Below, piece after piece: positions 35,966 to 45,266 of a DNA stretch of 64,000 nt (position 1 is its first letter; the number at the start of each line of letters is the position of its first letter). Source of the stretch: Pirellula sp. (GTDB lineage: Bacteria > Planctomycetota > Planctomycetia > Pirellulales > PNKZ01); assembly GCA_013822735.1 (NCBI GenBank), contig PNKZ01000001.1, positions 930,001-994,000 of the forward strand, in the 5' to 3' direction. Under the pieces are notes generated by a model that did not search any database, was not told where the DNA came from, and was given only the letters and a program-made list of their open reading frames with translations. The position numbers were made by a program, and so were the translations under genes.

Positions 35966-36547
35966 TTACGTTCGCAACTTCTCGAGTTGCGCCAAATGCT
36001 CAAAAATCTTCGCGTCCGCCGGAATCTCTCCGGTTTCGCGGCGGTGTTGAAACTCCTCGCGGAAGTTCTCAAGTTCGTCGCGCACGTCCATCAGCGTCGT
36101 TTGGCTGATGCGGTCAATAAACATCACCCCGTCGAGGTGGTCGTTTTCATGTTGGATGACGCGGGCCAAGAGTCCGTCGGCGTCAAACTCCACGGCTTGC
36201 CCGGCCATGTTGTACGCGGAAACGTGGATGGTCGCCGGACGTCGGACCGGGGCGTAAAGCTTCGGCAGGCTGAGGCACCCCTCTTCTTTCTCTTCCGAAC
36301 CTTTCGGTTTGCTCAGCACCGGATTGATAAACGCGTATTCGAGATCCTTCTCCTTCGGATCGCCCGATGCGTTCACGACAAACAGTCGGTACGGCAGATC
36401 GACTTGCGGCGCAGCCAAGCCGATTCCGTCGTGCTGATACATCAGTTCGAACATCTCGCCGACCATCTTCCGGAGTTCGGCATCGACGCGCGCCAGCGGC
36501 TTGGCAGGCCGCAAAAGTGTGGGGTGAGGATAATGCAAAACGCGCAC
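35966..36547 (-). CDS. def: Peptide deformylase
   Basis: Removes the N-formyl group from nascent proteins using a divalent metal. All three motifs are present: GIGLAAPQV, EGCLSLP (Cys ligand) and HENDHLDG (His ligands and catalytic Glu; Asn replaces the usual residue at the third position of HExxH). Length is 193 residues. First gene of a minus-strand run def, fmt, small membrane protein, miaB, glnE. Confidence 0.96.
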   Translation of the reverse strand: MRVLHYPHPTLLRPAKPLARVDAELRKMVGEMFELMYQHDGIGLAAPQVDLPYRLFVVNASGDPKEKDLEYAFINPVLSKPKGSEEKEEGCLSLPKLYAPVRRPATIHVSAYNMAGQAVEFDADGLLARVIQHENDHLDGVMFIDRISQTTLMDVRDELENFREEFQHRRETGEIPADAKIFEHLAQLEKLRT

Positions 36548-36773
36548 GGCGAACTCCGAGAGACTTGGCGAAACGTTCGATTATAGGTATCGACCTCGTT
36601 TCGCAGTAGGCGACCCGAGGGCATGTTTACCCGTTGGCTTGAGCGACGCTTTGCCGTTGCGCCGTGTCGCCTGCCGTTTCGCTGCAATTGACTCCGCTGC
36701 GCACGACGCCCTAAAATTGACGGAGTCGCATCGCTGTAATCGGTTGTCCTGCTTTGATTTCGGGAGTTTTTCG
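36548..36773. other. Divergent region between def and the vWA gene
   Basis: About 225 bases without a gene, separating the minus-strand def run from the plus-strand vWA cluster, so promoters for both should be here. No convincing hexamers or hairpins were identified. Confidence 0.45.
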
Positions 36774-37796
36774 TTGTCGCGCCAGCCCGCTACCGCCGTC
36801 GTTGCGCAGGTCGGCCCCCGCGGTGCCGAGCCGCGCGATCGGCGTTGGGTGGTGACGCTCGAAACCTGGGGGCTTTCAATCCTCTTTCACGCCTCGCTCA
36901 TCGTCGTACTGGGGCTCACGTGGAAAGCCGCCGCTAAGCCGGCCGGCGATGCGCCCGAGGTGCTGCGAACGGTCGAACTGGTCGCCAAACGCGAATCGGC
37001 GGCGGGCCCCGTGTATCTCGACCAAGCGGCGGCGGAAGCCGAAGCCGCGGCGGCCGCCGCAACCAGCGACACGGTCGACATGAAAGCGCTCTTCGGCGGA
37101 GCCGGCGGCGCGCCGCAGTCGCCCATTGATATTAGCGGCGCGCTGCCCAAGGCCTCCGACGTCGCAGGACTCGGCCTCGGCTCCGGCCCGCCGCTTCTGG
37201 GCGGGGGCGGCCTGCTCGATGGCCCGGCCGGCAAAACCGGCGTCTCCGGCGGCAAGGGACGCACGAAGGTCTACGGCCTCAAGGGGGAAGGCTACAAGTT
37301 CGTGTACGTCTTCGATCGCTCCGGCAGCATGGGAGGCTCCGGCAATCGAGCCCTCAACTCCGCCAAGCGCGAGCTGCTGCAAAGCATCGACGACCTTGGC
37401 GAGACGCACCAGTTTCAAATCATCTTCTACAACGAACTGCCGACCATCATGCGGCTCGACGGCCAGTCGCAGCTGATGTTCGGCACCGAAGCTAACAAGA
37501 AGGAAGCGCGGGCCTTCGTGAACTCGATCGCCGCCGACGGCGCCACGCAGCACGAACCGGCGATCAAGCTCGCCATGCAACTCTCGCCCGACGTCGTGTT
37601 CTTCCTTACCGACGCTGATCAGCCGGAACTTTCGCGGGCACAGCTCGATCGCATTGCTCGGATGAACGACGGTCGAGCCGTGATCAACACGATCGAGTTC
37701 GGCTTGGGGCCGAAGATTCGCAAAGCCAACTTTCTTGATCGCTTGGCGGAAGAAAACGGCGGACAGAGCGTCTACGTGGATATCAGCCGCCAATGA
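36774..37796 (+). CDS. Membrane-anchored von Willebrand A (vWA) domain protein
   Basis: A 340-residue protein with one transmembrane helix (about residues 33-49, LSILFHASLIVVLGLTW) and a periplasmic vWA domain. The MIDAS motif D181-x-S183-x-S185 (FDRSGSMGGSG) is intact, with TDAD further on. Between them lie a Glu/Ala-rich and a Gly-rich linker (about 82-165). TTG 36774 was chosen because GGGAG precedes it. First gene of a six-gene cluster with TPR, ExbB and ExbD proteins, overlapping the next gene by four bases. vWA with TolQ/TolR-like proteins suggests a force- or metal-linked envelope complex. Confidence 0.82.
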   Translation: MSRQPATAVVAQVGPRGAEPRDRRWVVTLETWGLSILFHASLIVVLGLTWKAAAKPAGDAPEVLRTVELVAKRESAAGPVYLDQAAAEAEAAAAAATSDTVDMKALFGGAGGAPQSPIDISGALPKASDVAGLGLGSGPPLLGGGGLLDGPAGKTGVSGGKGRTKVYGLKGEGYKFVYVFDRSGSMGGSGNRALNSAKRELLQSIDDLGETHQFQIIFYNELPTIMRLDGQSQLMFGTEANKKEARAFVNSIAADGATQHEPAIKLAMQLSPDVVFFLTDADQPELSRAQLDRIARMNDGRAVINTIEFGLGPKIRKANFLDRLAEENGGQSVYVDISRQ

Positions 37797-38860
37797 TTCT
37801 TCCTCGCGCTCTCCTCACGTTTGGCTCGACTGGGTGTTGCACGGTTGCGGCCGTTTGGTTCGCGGCGACCGTCGCTTCGGCCCAAGCTCCGGCAGCCGCC
37901 GCGCCTGCGGTCGATACCGTGGTGCTCGCGCCGCGCGCGGATGCCTCGGGACGAATCGTCGTCTCGGGGCGCATCCTCGACTACACCGGCGCTGCGCTGG
38001 TGCTCGAAGCTTCCACGGGGGGCAAACAAACGATTCCCGGCGGACAGGTCGTGGAAGTGCGGAGCACGTGGACGCCGGAACAAACGGCCGGCGACGAACT
38101 TTGGCGGCGGCGCGACTACGCGGCGGCCCAGGCCAAGTACGCGGCCGCGTATGCCGCCGAGCCGCGCCGTTGGGCGAAGCGTTTCGTGCAAAGCAAACTT
38201 ATCGCTTGCTTGCGCGAACAAGATCGTTGGGAACCGGCGGCGGAAGAGTTCTTGCGACTGGTGCGTGACGATCCGGCGACGCCGTATTTCGACGTGATTC
38301 CGTTGCCTTGGACGACGGCGGCGCCCAGCCCGACCCTGGAGGTGAAGGCCCGAGCTTGGTCGGCGGATGCCTCATCGAACGTCGCGCCGCTCTTAGGCGC
38401 AAGCTTTCTCATGGCCACGTCCGAGCGGACGGCCGCCATGAAGCGAATGCGTGAGCTCGCGCTCGACGGGGATAAGCGGATTGCGCTCTTGGCCGAAGCG
38501 CAGCTGTGGCGCTCGGCGGCCGTGACGGCGGACAACGGTGCCGTCGAAAGCTGGGAACGGCTGCTCGATAAACTCCCGGAGGCGCTCCGAGCCGGACCGG
38601 CGCTCGTCGTCGGGCGAGCGTGGGCGCAGCGTAATGAGCCGGAGCGTGCGGCGCTCCTGCTGCTACGCGTGCCGATCTTGTATGACGACCAACATCGCTT
38701 GGCCGCCGAAGCGCTGTGGAGCGGCGGCCAGATGTTGGAGAAGTTGTCGCAGCCGGCGGAAGCCGCGACGCTCTACCGCGAACTCTTGCGAGATTTCCCT
38801 AAAGCGCTCGTCGCCGGGCCGGCGGCCGATCGCGCGAAGGAACTCTCGGCAAAGCCCTAA
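37793..38860 (+). CDS. Exported TPR-like protein of the vWA/Exb cluster
   Basis: A 355-residue protein with a signal peptide (residues 1-32, VAAVWFAATVASAQAP). A short beta-rich N-terminal part (VVSGRILDYTGAALVLEAS) is followed by helical repeats rich in Ala, with TPR-like patterns such as YAAAQAKYAAAYAAEPRRWA. It overlaps the vWA gene by four bases (ATGA) and precedes ExbB by 25 bases, so it is translated with the cluster. Probably a periplasmic scaffold for it; function not known. Confidence 0.75.
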   Translation: MILPRALLTFGSTGCCTVAAVWFAATVASAQAPAAAAPAVDTVVLAPRADASGRIVVSGRILDYTGAALVLEASTGGKQTIPGGQVVEVRSTWTPEQTAGDELWRRRDYAAAQAKYAAAYAAEPRRWAKRFVQSKLIACLREQDRWEPAAEEFLRLVRDDPATPYFDVIPLPWTTAAPSPTLEVKARAWSADASSNVAPLLGASFLMATSERTAAMKRMRELALDGDKRIALLAEAQLWRSAAVTADNGAVESWERLLDKLPEALRAGPALVVGRAWAQRNEPERAALLLLRVPILYDDQHRLAAEALWSGGQMLEKLSQPAEAATLYRELLRDFPKALVAGPAADRAKELSAKP

Positions 38861-38885
38861 CTCTCACGAAGAAACGAGTTGTCGG

Positions 38886-39677
38886 ATGGATCGACTGTCG
38901 AGACGGACGTTCGGATGCGTCGCTGCAATCGCCGTAGTATTCGCGGCTGCGCCGGCTTGGGCTCAGTCGAAGAGCGCAGCCGCCGCCGAAGCAGCCCCGG
39001 CTAATGGATTTATCGACCTCATCAAGGCCGGCGGTTGGGTCGGGCACACCATCATCGTGCTCTCGGTCGTCGCCGTGTCGATTTCCATCGAGCACTTGCT
39101 GACCATTCGCCGCAGCACGCTCATTCCGCCGGGGCTCCCGGAAAAGGTGCGCGACTTGTTGCGGGCCGGGCAAGTCGCGCAGGCCGACCAACAGTGCAAG
39201 CTGCAGCCCAGTGCGCTGGGGCACGTCTTGCAAGCCGGCATCGGCGAACTCGACGGCGGTTGGCCGGCAGTTGAGAAAGCGATGGAAGACGCCATGGCCG
39301 AGCAAGCGGCCCGCCTGCATCGCAAGGCGGAGTACATCTCCGTGATCGGCAACATCGCACCCATGCTCGGGCTGCTGGGCACGGTCATGGGAATGATCGA
39401 GGCCTTCAGCATGGTCGCGGCATCGCAAGGTACGGCCCGAGCCGCCGATCTTGCCGAAGGGATTTATTTGGCGCTGGTCACGACGGTCGAAGGGCTCGTC
39501 GTCGCGATTCCGGCCTTGGCGGTGTTTGCCATCTTCCGCAATCGCATCGACGGGCTGGTCGCGGAAGTCGCTTACTGTGCGCACCACGTATTTGCTCCGT
39601 TGCGTCGCGCCGCCGCCGCGCCGGTAACGCGCCGCCCTGCCCCACCGGCTCCGCCGCCGGTTGCGGGTCCCGCGTAA
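38886..39677 (+). CDS. MotA/TolQ/ExbB-family proton-channel protein
   Basis: A 263-residue protein. The N-terminus MDRLSRRTFGCVAAIAVVF resembles a signal sequence and precedes the ExbB core. Three transmembrane helices are visible: WVGHTIIVLSVVAVSISIEHL, NIAPMLGLLGTVMGMIEAF and TTVEGLVVAIPALAVFAIF. The last two have the conserved small residues of the TolQ/ExbB channel. With ExbD it uses proton motive force. It is followed by two ExbD genes. ATG 38886 was chosen over longer readings. Confidence 0.9.
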   Translation: MDRLSRRTFGCVAAIAVVFAAAPAWAQSKSAAAAEAAPANGFIDLIKAGGWVGHTIIVLSVVAVSISIEHLLTIRRSTLIPPGLPEKVRDLLRAGQVAQADQQCKLQPSALGHVLQAGIGELDGGWPAVEKAMEDAMAEQAARLHRKAEYISVIGNIAPMLGLLGTVMGMIEAFSMVAASQGTARAADLAEGIYLALVTTVEGLVVAIPALAVFAIFRNRIDGLVAEVAYCAHHVFAPLRRAAAAPVTRRPAPPAPPPVAGPA

Positions 39678-39764
39678 CGGCGGGCGATTGCGCGATCCCG
39701 CTCGTGGACGAGCGGGCTAAGCACGGTAGACGAGTGAGTAAATTGGCCCGCTGCCCGCAGTTTG

Positions 39765-39799
39765 TTCAGTATTCAGCATTCGACATTCAGCATTTCCGC
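39765..39799 (+). repeat. 7-base tandem array before the first ExbD gene
   Basis: Four in-phase heptamers related to TTCAGCA at 39765-39792, then a degenerate fifth to 39799. ATG 39802 follows after two bases. No Shine-Dalgarno sequence is visible. Confidence 0.85.
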
Positions 39800-39801
39800 C
39801 G

Positions 39802-40218
39802 ATGCGCCTCCCCAAGTACCAAGATCGCGGCAGTCTGGAGTTCAACATGACTCCGATGATCGACGTTACGTTTCAGCTCATCATCTTCTTTTTGGTGTCG
39901 AGCCATTTGGCGCAGCAGGAGATTCAGGTCGACGTCGATCTACCAACCGCTTCGAGCGGCGACGAAATGAAAGATGAGCCCGGCCGACGCATGACCGTGA
40001 ATCTCTTGGCCGACGGGCGCTTGCTCTTGGCGGGCGAAGCGATCGACGCCGAAGAACTCGGTCGCCGGTTGGGGCTGGAGCGGCGCACGAATCCGCAATT
40101 CGAGTTGCGCATCCGGAGCGATCGACAGGTCGAATACGGCCGCGTGAAACCGCTTTTGCGGCAGTGTCTGCTGCACGATGTCTGGAAAGTAACGTTCGCC
40201 GTCGTGAAACCTTCCTGA
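39802..40218 (+). CDS. ExbD/TolR-family protein, first copy
   Basis: A 138-residue ExbD/TolR protein. The single N-terminal transmembrane helix carries the proton-linked Asp in MTPMIDVTFQLIIFFLV (about residues 16-32), and a periplasmic domain follows with LRIRSDRQVEYGRV near residue 105. The ATG follows a 7-base repeat array. A second ExbD starts 10 bases downstream, so the motor probably has two different ExbD subunits. Confidence 0.92.
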   Translation: MRLPKYQDRGSLEFNMTPMIDVTFQLIIFFLVSSHLAQQEIQVDVDLPTASSGDEMKDEPGRRMTVNLLADGRLLLAGEAIDAEELGRRLGLERRTNPQFELRIRSDRQVEYGRVKPLLRQCLLHDVWKVTFAVVKPS

Positions 40219-40228
40219 CGAACCAAGC

Positions 40229-40687
40229 ATGCGATCCAGCGGTTACAACTCGAAGCGGGCCCGATTCGACGTCCAGATGACGCCGATGATCGACGTCGTG
40301 TTTCAGTTGCTGATTTTCTTCGTATGCACGGTGAGCTTCCAGAAGCAGGAGCAATCGTTGCAGGCGACGCCCAAGGCAAGTGCGGCGAAAGGCTCCGGCG
40401 GCGCGCAGCAGCAGATCCCGCCCGAGTTGGAAGACTTGCGACAGGTGGACGTGTTGCTCCGTCGCACGGCGGGGCGTACGGAGTGGCTCGTCAATCAAGA
40501 CGTTTGCACCACGGCCGCCGCCGTGCGAGCCCGCTTGACGAGCTTGGCGCGGATCGCCGAATACAAACGGATCGTACCTGTCGTGCTCGACGCAGCCGAC
40601 GACGTGCCGTTGGCCGATGCGATCGACATGTACGACCTTTGTCTCAGCCTGGGCTTTGCGAAGGTGCAGTTCGTGACGCCGGAATGA
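40229..40687 (+). CDS. ExbD/TolR-family protein, second copy
   Basis: A 152-residue ExbD paralogue. The transmembrane helix holds the conserved Asp in MTPMIDVVFQLLIFFV. The periplasmic part begins with a Lys/Ala/Gly-rich linker (KASAAKGSGGAQQQ) not present in the first copy, then QVDVLLRRTAGRTEWLVNQD. Divergence from copy one suggests a heteromeric assembly or an alternative partner specificity. The next gene's start is separated from its stop by a repeat array. Confidence 0.92.
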   Translation: MRSSGYNSKRARFDVQMTPMIDVVFQLLIFFVCTVSFQKQEQSLQATPKASAAKGSGGAQQQIPPELEDLRQVDVLLRRTAGRTEWLVNQDVCTTAAAVRARLTSLARIAEYKRIVPVVLDAADDVPLADAIDMYDLCLSLGFAKVQFVTPE

Positions 40688-40693
40688 CGGCGC

Positions 40694-40735
40694 GATGGGA
40701 GATGGGAGATTTGAGACGGGAGCGGCGAAATCTGA
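40694..40735 (+). repeat. Six 7-base units between ExbD2 and the TPR gene
   Basis: Six in-phase heptamers, the first two exactly GATGGGA and the others degenerate, occupy 40694-40735, five bases before ATG 40741. Confidence 0.82.
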
Positions 40736-40740
40736 CGCGG

Positions 40741-43221
40741 ATGTCCTTCGCATTTGCGATGGTGTCGTGCGCCGTTGCGCTTGGCCTCGCTAGTCCGGCT
40801 GTTGGGCGCGCGGAGCTCTCGGAAGCGTCTGAGGTCCGATATCTGGCAGGTCTGCGCGAGCGGCGGTTGTTTTCTTTGGCCGAGAGTTACTGCCGCCGGC
40901 GTTTGGCGGATGCCTATGTGCTGGATCGCCGGCGGACGGAACTCACGGTCGAACTAAGCCGTACGTCGCTCGAGGCGGCCCTCTTTGCGAAACCGCCCGA
41001 GCGCGATGCGCGGTTTACGCAAGCTTCGCAAGTGTTGGACGAGGAGCTTCGTCGCAAGCCGAACGGCGCGTGGCGGGCCCCATTGCTCGTGCAGCGCGGG
41101 CTGGTCGACTTGATCTGGGGAGAACGGCTGCGCGAAGAGGCGCAAACGCTGCATTCCGGTGATGCGGCATTAGAGCAGGCCCGCGAGCGTTTGCGCGCCG
41201 CGGCCGCGCAACTCAAGCAGGCGGCCGAACTTGTGAAGGAAGGGGCGATCGAAGCGGGCCGCAAGCGCGGCGGCGCGGATGCGCCCGATGTCCCGACGCC
41301 GGCCCACTGGTCGTCGCTTCGGCGGCAACTCGAATACCATCAGGCGCGCACCCAACGCAACCTCGGCGAGAGTTACGCGGCGCGCAGCCCGGATCGTTTA
41401 TCGGCGCTGGAGCAAGCGGTCGAGATGCTTGAGGCGCTATCGCGCAGCGAAGCGATCGACGCGGTGACGTGGGCCGCCCGGCTCGACGAAGCGAATTGTC
41501 GCCGGCTGCTTGGCGATTTGAACGCTTCGGAACGCGTGCTCGATCTCATCGACGGACAATTGCCGCCGAGCGACGTCGCCGATCGGGCGCGAGCGCAGCG
41601 GATTCGCAATCGCATCGCCGCGGCACGGCTCGACGAAGCGCAGAAGTTCTTCCGCGAGGACGATGCGGAGCCGGCGTTTCACGTTGATCCCGAAGTGCGG
41701 CTGGCCGAACTGGAGTGGCTGATCGCTTCCGCGGCGGCCGCAGAAAAGGAAGGAAATGCGAAGAACGTCGCCGACTATCGCGGTCGGGCCACGGCGATGG
41801 CCTCGCTGATCGAAGAGCGGCACTCGCCGTACTTCGCCCGTCGCGCGGAGACATTATTGGCGTCATCGGTCGCAGGCACAACAACGGGCGGACACGACGA
41901 CGGGGCGTTGGCCAAAGCGGCAGAGAGTTTCTATCGCCAGGGGAATATCGAAAAGGCGCTCGAGCTTTACGATCAGATGTTCGCACAGGCTCAACAGAAG
42001 GGGAACTCCGCGGGCGCGTTCGCCGCAGCCTTCACGGCGGCGGCCTTGGAGCAGCAACGCGGTAAGTTTGCGGCGGCGTCCGAGCGCTTCGAGCGGCTGG
42101 CCGCCACGCTGCCGCAACATGCCCGGGCCGGCGAAGCGTCGCTCTTGGCGGCGTTTAATTGGGGGCAGAGCTTGGCGGCGGTGGCGGATGCCGCGGCCGG
42201 GCAAGTCGGCTTGGAGCGGTACGTCGGGTTGTTGGAGTCGCATCTGCAGCGACACCCCATGGACAAGACCGCATCCCAGGCGCGGCTCTGGCTCGCGAAG
42301 GTCTACGTTCAGCGTAAGCAATACGACGGGGCAATCGCGCAACTGCGGCAAGTGCCCGCCGGCGACGCGCTCGCGGCTCAGGCGGTCGAGGCGCTGCAGC
42401 AAGCGGCGAACTTGGCAATGCGTGCGCCGCGATCGGCGAAGGAACGTGCCGCGGTCGCCGATTCTTATGCGGAGGCGTTGCGAACGTTCGGCGCTGCCGG
42501 GGCCGCCGCCAAGCTGCAACTTACGTACTGCGAGGATCGCTACGCTACTTGTGCGGAACAACTACGGACTCTGGTGCAAAAGCCCGGATTTCCTGAAGAG
42601 GAGCGCGACGGACTCGTTGCCTGGCTCGCGCTTGCGGAAGCCGGCGCAGGTCGATTAGACGCGGCAACCGCCGAAGTTGCGAAGTTGAAGTCGCCTTTAG
42701 ATAGTTCGGCAATGCCGATCGTCGCGCGGCTCGACAACTTGGCCGCGCGGGCACCGGTCGACCAGCGCGACGCATTCGCCTCGCTGGTGACTCGATTCGT
42801 CGAGCTGCTCCGCTCGCGAAGGGAGACGATGCCCGAAGTTTGGATCGCGCAGGTGGCGCCGGCCGAGGCTCGGGCCCTGTCGCATTTGGGGCGCGTCGCC
42901 GAGGCGCGGCGCGTGTGGAGCGACCTGGCCGCGGCACGTCCGCGCGATGCGGCGGTCCAAGAGGGGTACGCGGATTTCTTGTTGGCGCAGGCCGATCGCG
43001 AATCGTTGCAACTTGCCGCGGCGCGCTGGCGCGAAGTGGAGCGCGCCGTGCCGGAAGCCACGCCGGCCTGGTACCGCGCGCGGTTGGGTACGGCACTGGC
43101 GTACCAAAAGCTCGGGGATAGTGCGAGGGCGCGACAAATTGCCGACCTCACCGCGGCTTTGCACCCCGACCTTGGCGGACCGTCGCTCAAGCCGCGATTC
43201 GATGCGCTGCGAAGTAAATGA
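40741..43221 (+). CDS. Large exported TPR protein of the vWA/Exb cluster
   Basis: An 826-residue protein. The signal peptide is MSFAFAMVSCAVALGLASP...GRAELSE. Most of the remainder is Ala-rich helical solenoid with TPR/Sel1-like units, such as FYRQGNIEKALELYDQMFAQ and HAAFTAAALEQQRGKFAAAS-type segments. ATG 40741 follows a 7-base array; the reading frame extends further up to ATG 40684, which overlaps the ExbD2 stop, but that would place a basic, non-signal segment in front. Last gene of the cluster; it converges with ptsI with 11 bases between. Confidence 0.82.
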   Translation: MSFAFAMVSCAVALGLASPAVGRAELSEASEVRYLAGLRERRLFSLAESYCRRRLADAYVLDRRRTELTVELSRTSLEAALFAKPPERDARFTQASQVLDEELRRKPNGAWRAPLLVQRGLVDLIWGERLREEAQTLHSGDAALEQARERLRAAAAQLKQAAELVKEGAIEAGRKRGGADAPDVPTPAHWSSLRRQLEYHQARTQRNLGESYAARSPDRLSALEQAVEMLEALSRSEAIDAVTWAARLDEANCRRLLGDLNASERVLDLIDGQLPPSDVADRARAQRIRNRIAAARLDEAQKFFREDDAEPAFHVDPEVRLAELEWLIASAAAAEKEGNAKNVADYRGRATAMASLIEERHSPYFARRAETLLASSVAGTTTGGHDDGALAKAAESFYRQGNIEKALELYDQMFAQAQQKGNSAGAFAAAFTAAALEQQRGKFAAASERFERLAATLPQHARAGEASLLAAFNWGQSLAAVADAAAGQVGLERYVGLLESHLQRHPMDKTASQARLWLAKVYVQRKQYDGAIAQLRQVPAGDALAAQAVEALQQAANLAMRAPRSAKERAAVADSYAEALRTFGAAGAAAKLQLTYCEDRYATCAEQLRTLVQKPGFPEEERDGLVAWLALAEAGAGRLDAATAEVAKLKSPLDSSAMPIVARLDNLAARAPVDQRDAFASLVTRFVELLRSRRETMPEVWIAQVAPAEARALSHLGRVAEARRVWSDLAAARPRDAAVQEGYADFLLAQADRESLQLAAARWREVERAVPEATPAWYRARLGTALAYQKLGDSARARQIADLTAALHPDLGGPSLKPRFDALRSK

Positions 43222-43232
43222 CGCAACGCATC

Positions 43233-45122
43233 CTATGAGCCTAGCATCGCCAGGTTCGGGGCGATCTCTTGGAGTTGCTCGTCCATGTAGCGGATGATTT
43301 GCGCCGTGGTGCGCATTTTGAGCACCTGTTTGAGTATGGCATCCGCGCGCTCCGTCGTGAGTCGGCGCAGGAGCTCTTTGACCACCGGCACAAAGGCGGG
43401 GCTCATGCTGAAGCTGCGCAGGCCCATGCCGAACAGCAGCACAAAGGCCCGAGGCATCGCCGCGATCTCGCCGCAGAGCGTCACCGGCTTTTGTGCCGCG
43501 TGACAGGTTGCAATCACATGCGTGAGGACCTGCAACACCGCCGGGCTCAGCGGCTCACACAGCGCGCTGACCTTCGGGTTATCGCGATCCGCGGCCATGA
43601 GGTATTGCACTAAGTCGTTGGAGCCGATGGATACGAAATCGGCTTCTTCCAGCAACACGTCGATCGAGACGGCGGCTGCCGGAACTTCGAGCATGAGCCC
43701 GACGGGCACGCGCGCATACGGCACCTTCCGTTCGACAAGTTGCCGTTCGGCCTTATGCACGAACGAGCGAATCTTGCGCATTTCTTCGACGGTGGTGACC
43801 ATCGGAAACATTAGCCGAACGTCTTTCGGGCGGCCGTCAGGGGCCGCGGCGCGGAGAACGGCCCGGATTTGTGCCAGGAAAAACTGCGGATGCTCGAACG
43901 AAATGCGAATCGAGCGCCAGCCCATAAACGGATTGGCTTCGCGGCTTTCGCCGATGTAAGCGATCTTCTTGTCGCCGCCGACGTCGAGCGTGCGAATCGT
44001 GATGCTGCGGTTGGGGGAAGCCTCGACGGCGTCGCGGTAGTTTTGATACTGCTCTTCTTCGTCCGGCACGTCGGGGTGCGTGAGGAAGAGATACTCGGTG
44101 CGATAGAGACCGACGCCGGCCGCGCCCATCGGGCAAGCGGCTTTGGCATCCGCCACGCCGGAGATGTTGGCCATGAGTTGCACCTTCTGGCCGCAAGCGG
44201 AAATCGCAGGCTCGTCGCAATGCTCCGTAAGCTGATCGCGAAGATGCACGAACTCGCGCTGAATCTTTCGGTAGGCGGTGAGTGTTTCGTAGTCGGGGTT
44301 GATGAGCACGACCCCTTCGCGACCGTCGACGACGACGATGTCGCCCGACATTGCTTTCTGCAAGACCCCTTCGACCCCGGAGACGGCGGGAATGCCCCGG
44401 CTGCGGGCCAAGATCGCCGCGTGGCTGGTGCGTCCGCCCGTCTCGGTGACGATGCCGACGACGTCGCGATCGCCGAGCATGAAGACGTGCGACGGTACTA
44501 GCTCGCCGGCGATGAGAATGTTGGGCTCCCCTTCCAGCGCCGCTTCGTCGGCCGCCGCTTCGTCGCTACGCTCGGTTTCGTTCAAGTGACCCGCGATGCG
44601 AATGATCACGTCGCGGATATCGGCGAGTCGCTCTTTGAGGAATTCGTCGGTCGTATAGGCGAAGAGATCGGTGTACTCGCCGAGTAGTCGCTGCAACGCG
44701 GCCGGAGCGGCCTGCTTGGAGTCGACGATCCACGTGCGGACCTTGGCCGTGAAGGCGGGGTCGTGCAGAATCGCTTCATGCGCCAAGAAGATCGAGGCCT
44801 GCTGCTCGCCGAGCTGGTCGAGCACCTTCTTGTAGACGGCCTTCAAGTCGGCGGCCGTGCGTTCTCGAGCGGCATCGTAACGGTCGAGCTCGCGCAGGGC
44901 CGCGGTGTCGTCGAGCGGTCGTGATTCGTCGCCGATGAAGATGTCGCGAATACAATAGGCGCGACCGACGGCGACTCCCGGCGAAACGGCGTTGCCTCCC
45001 CGCAGTACGGCGGGCGGGCGGCGTCGAACGTCGCGCAGCGCCGCCTTATCGCGGGGCGGCGCATCGTTGCCGACCGCGGGCTTGTTGCCGCTGGAAGTTG
45101 TAGGCTTGCGCTTTGCCGCCAT
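43233..45122 (-). CDS. ptsI: PTS enzyme I (phosphoenolpyruvate-protein phosphotransferase)
   Basis: Transfers phosphate from phosphoenolpyruvate to HPr. The active-site His is in GGRTSHAAILARSRGIPA at about residue 236, followed by the PEP-binding TIM-barrel blocks GLYRTEYLFL, RTLDVGGDKK, GLMLEVPAA and GSNDLVQYLMAADRDN, then CGEIAAMP. The N-terminus has a roughly 50-residue low-complexity extension after the start. ATG 45122 is preceded by GGAG; a longer frame is unlikely. No HPr or sugar permease is nearby, so this may be a regulatory PTS. Confidence 0.93.
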   Translation of the reverse strand: MAAKRKPTTSSGNKPAVGNDAPPRDKAALRDVRRRPPAVLRGGNAVSPGVAVGRAYCIRDIFIGDESRPLDDTAALRELDRYDAARERTAADLKAVYKKVLDQLGEQQASIFLAHEAILHDPAFTAKVRTWIVDSKQAAPAALQRLLGEYTDLFAYTTDEFLKERLADIRDVIIRIAGHLNETERSDEAAADEAALEGEPNILIAGELVPSHVFMLGDRDVVGIVTETGGRTSHAAILARSRGIPAVSGVEGVLQKAMSGDIVVVDGREGVVLINPDYETLTAYRKIQREFVHLRDQLTEHCDEPAISACGQKVQLMANISGVADAKAACPMGAAGVGLYRTEYLFLTHPDVPDEEEQYQNYRDAVEASPNRSITIRTLDVGGDKKIAYIGESREANPFMGWRSIRISFEHPQFFLAQIRAVLRAAAPDGRPKDVRLMFPMVTTVEEMRKIRSFVHKAERQLVERKVPYARVPVGLMLEVPAAAVSIDVLLEEADFVSIGSNDLVQYLMAADRDNPKVSALCEPLSPAVLQVLTHVIATCHAAQKPVTLCGEIAAMPRAFVLLFGMGLRSFSMSPAFVPVVKELLRRLTTERADAILKQVLKMRTTAQIIRYMDEQLQEIAPNLAMLGS

Positions 45123-45266
45123 GGAGCTCCGCTCGCCAAAGTGCCGCCGGCGTACAGGTCTGGGGTGCCCCTGTTCCGGTTGCCGAAGCCGCCAATCTAT
45201 CAGGCCGCCCGCGATTCGAGTAGGCACCGGCTCGCTCGCACCCGATTCCGGCGCAGAACGCCGCAA
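45123..45266. other. Short intergenic region between MFS and ptsI
   Basis: About 144 bases on the minus strand, without a gene; presumably carries the ptsI promoter or is read through from the MFS gene. Confidence 0.4.

Noticed and set aside
38538-39677. Upstream-extended start for the ExbB gene
   Set aside because: The added part overlaps the preceding TPR gene out of frame with no conserved motif; ATG 38886 gives a normal ExbB protein.
40324-43221. Upstream-extended start for the large TPR gene
   Set aside because: The longer form overlaps ExbD2 and gives a basic N-terminus; ATG 40741 begins with a proper signal peptide directly after a 7-base array.
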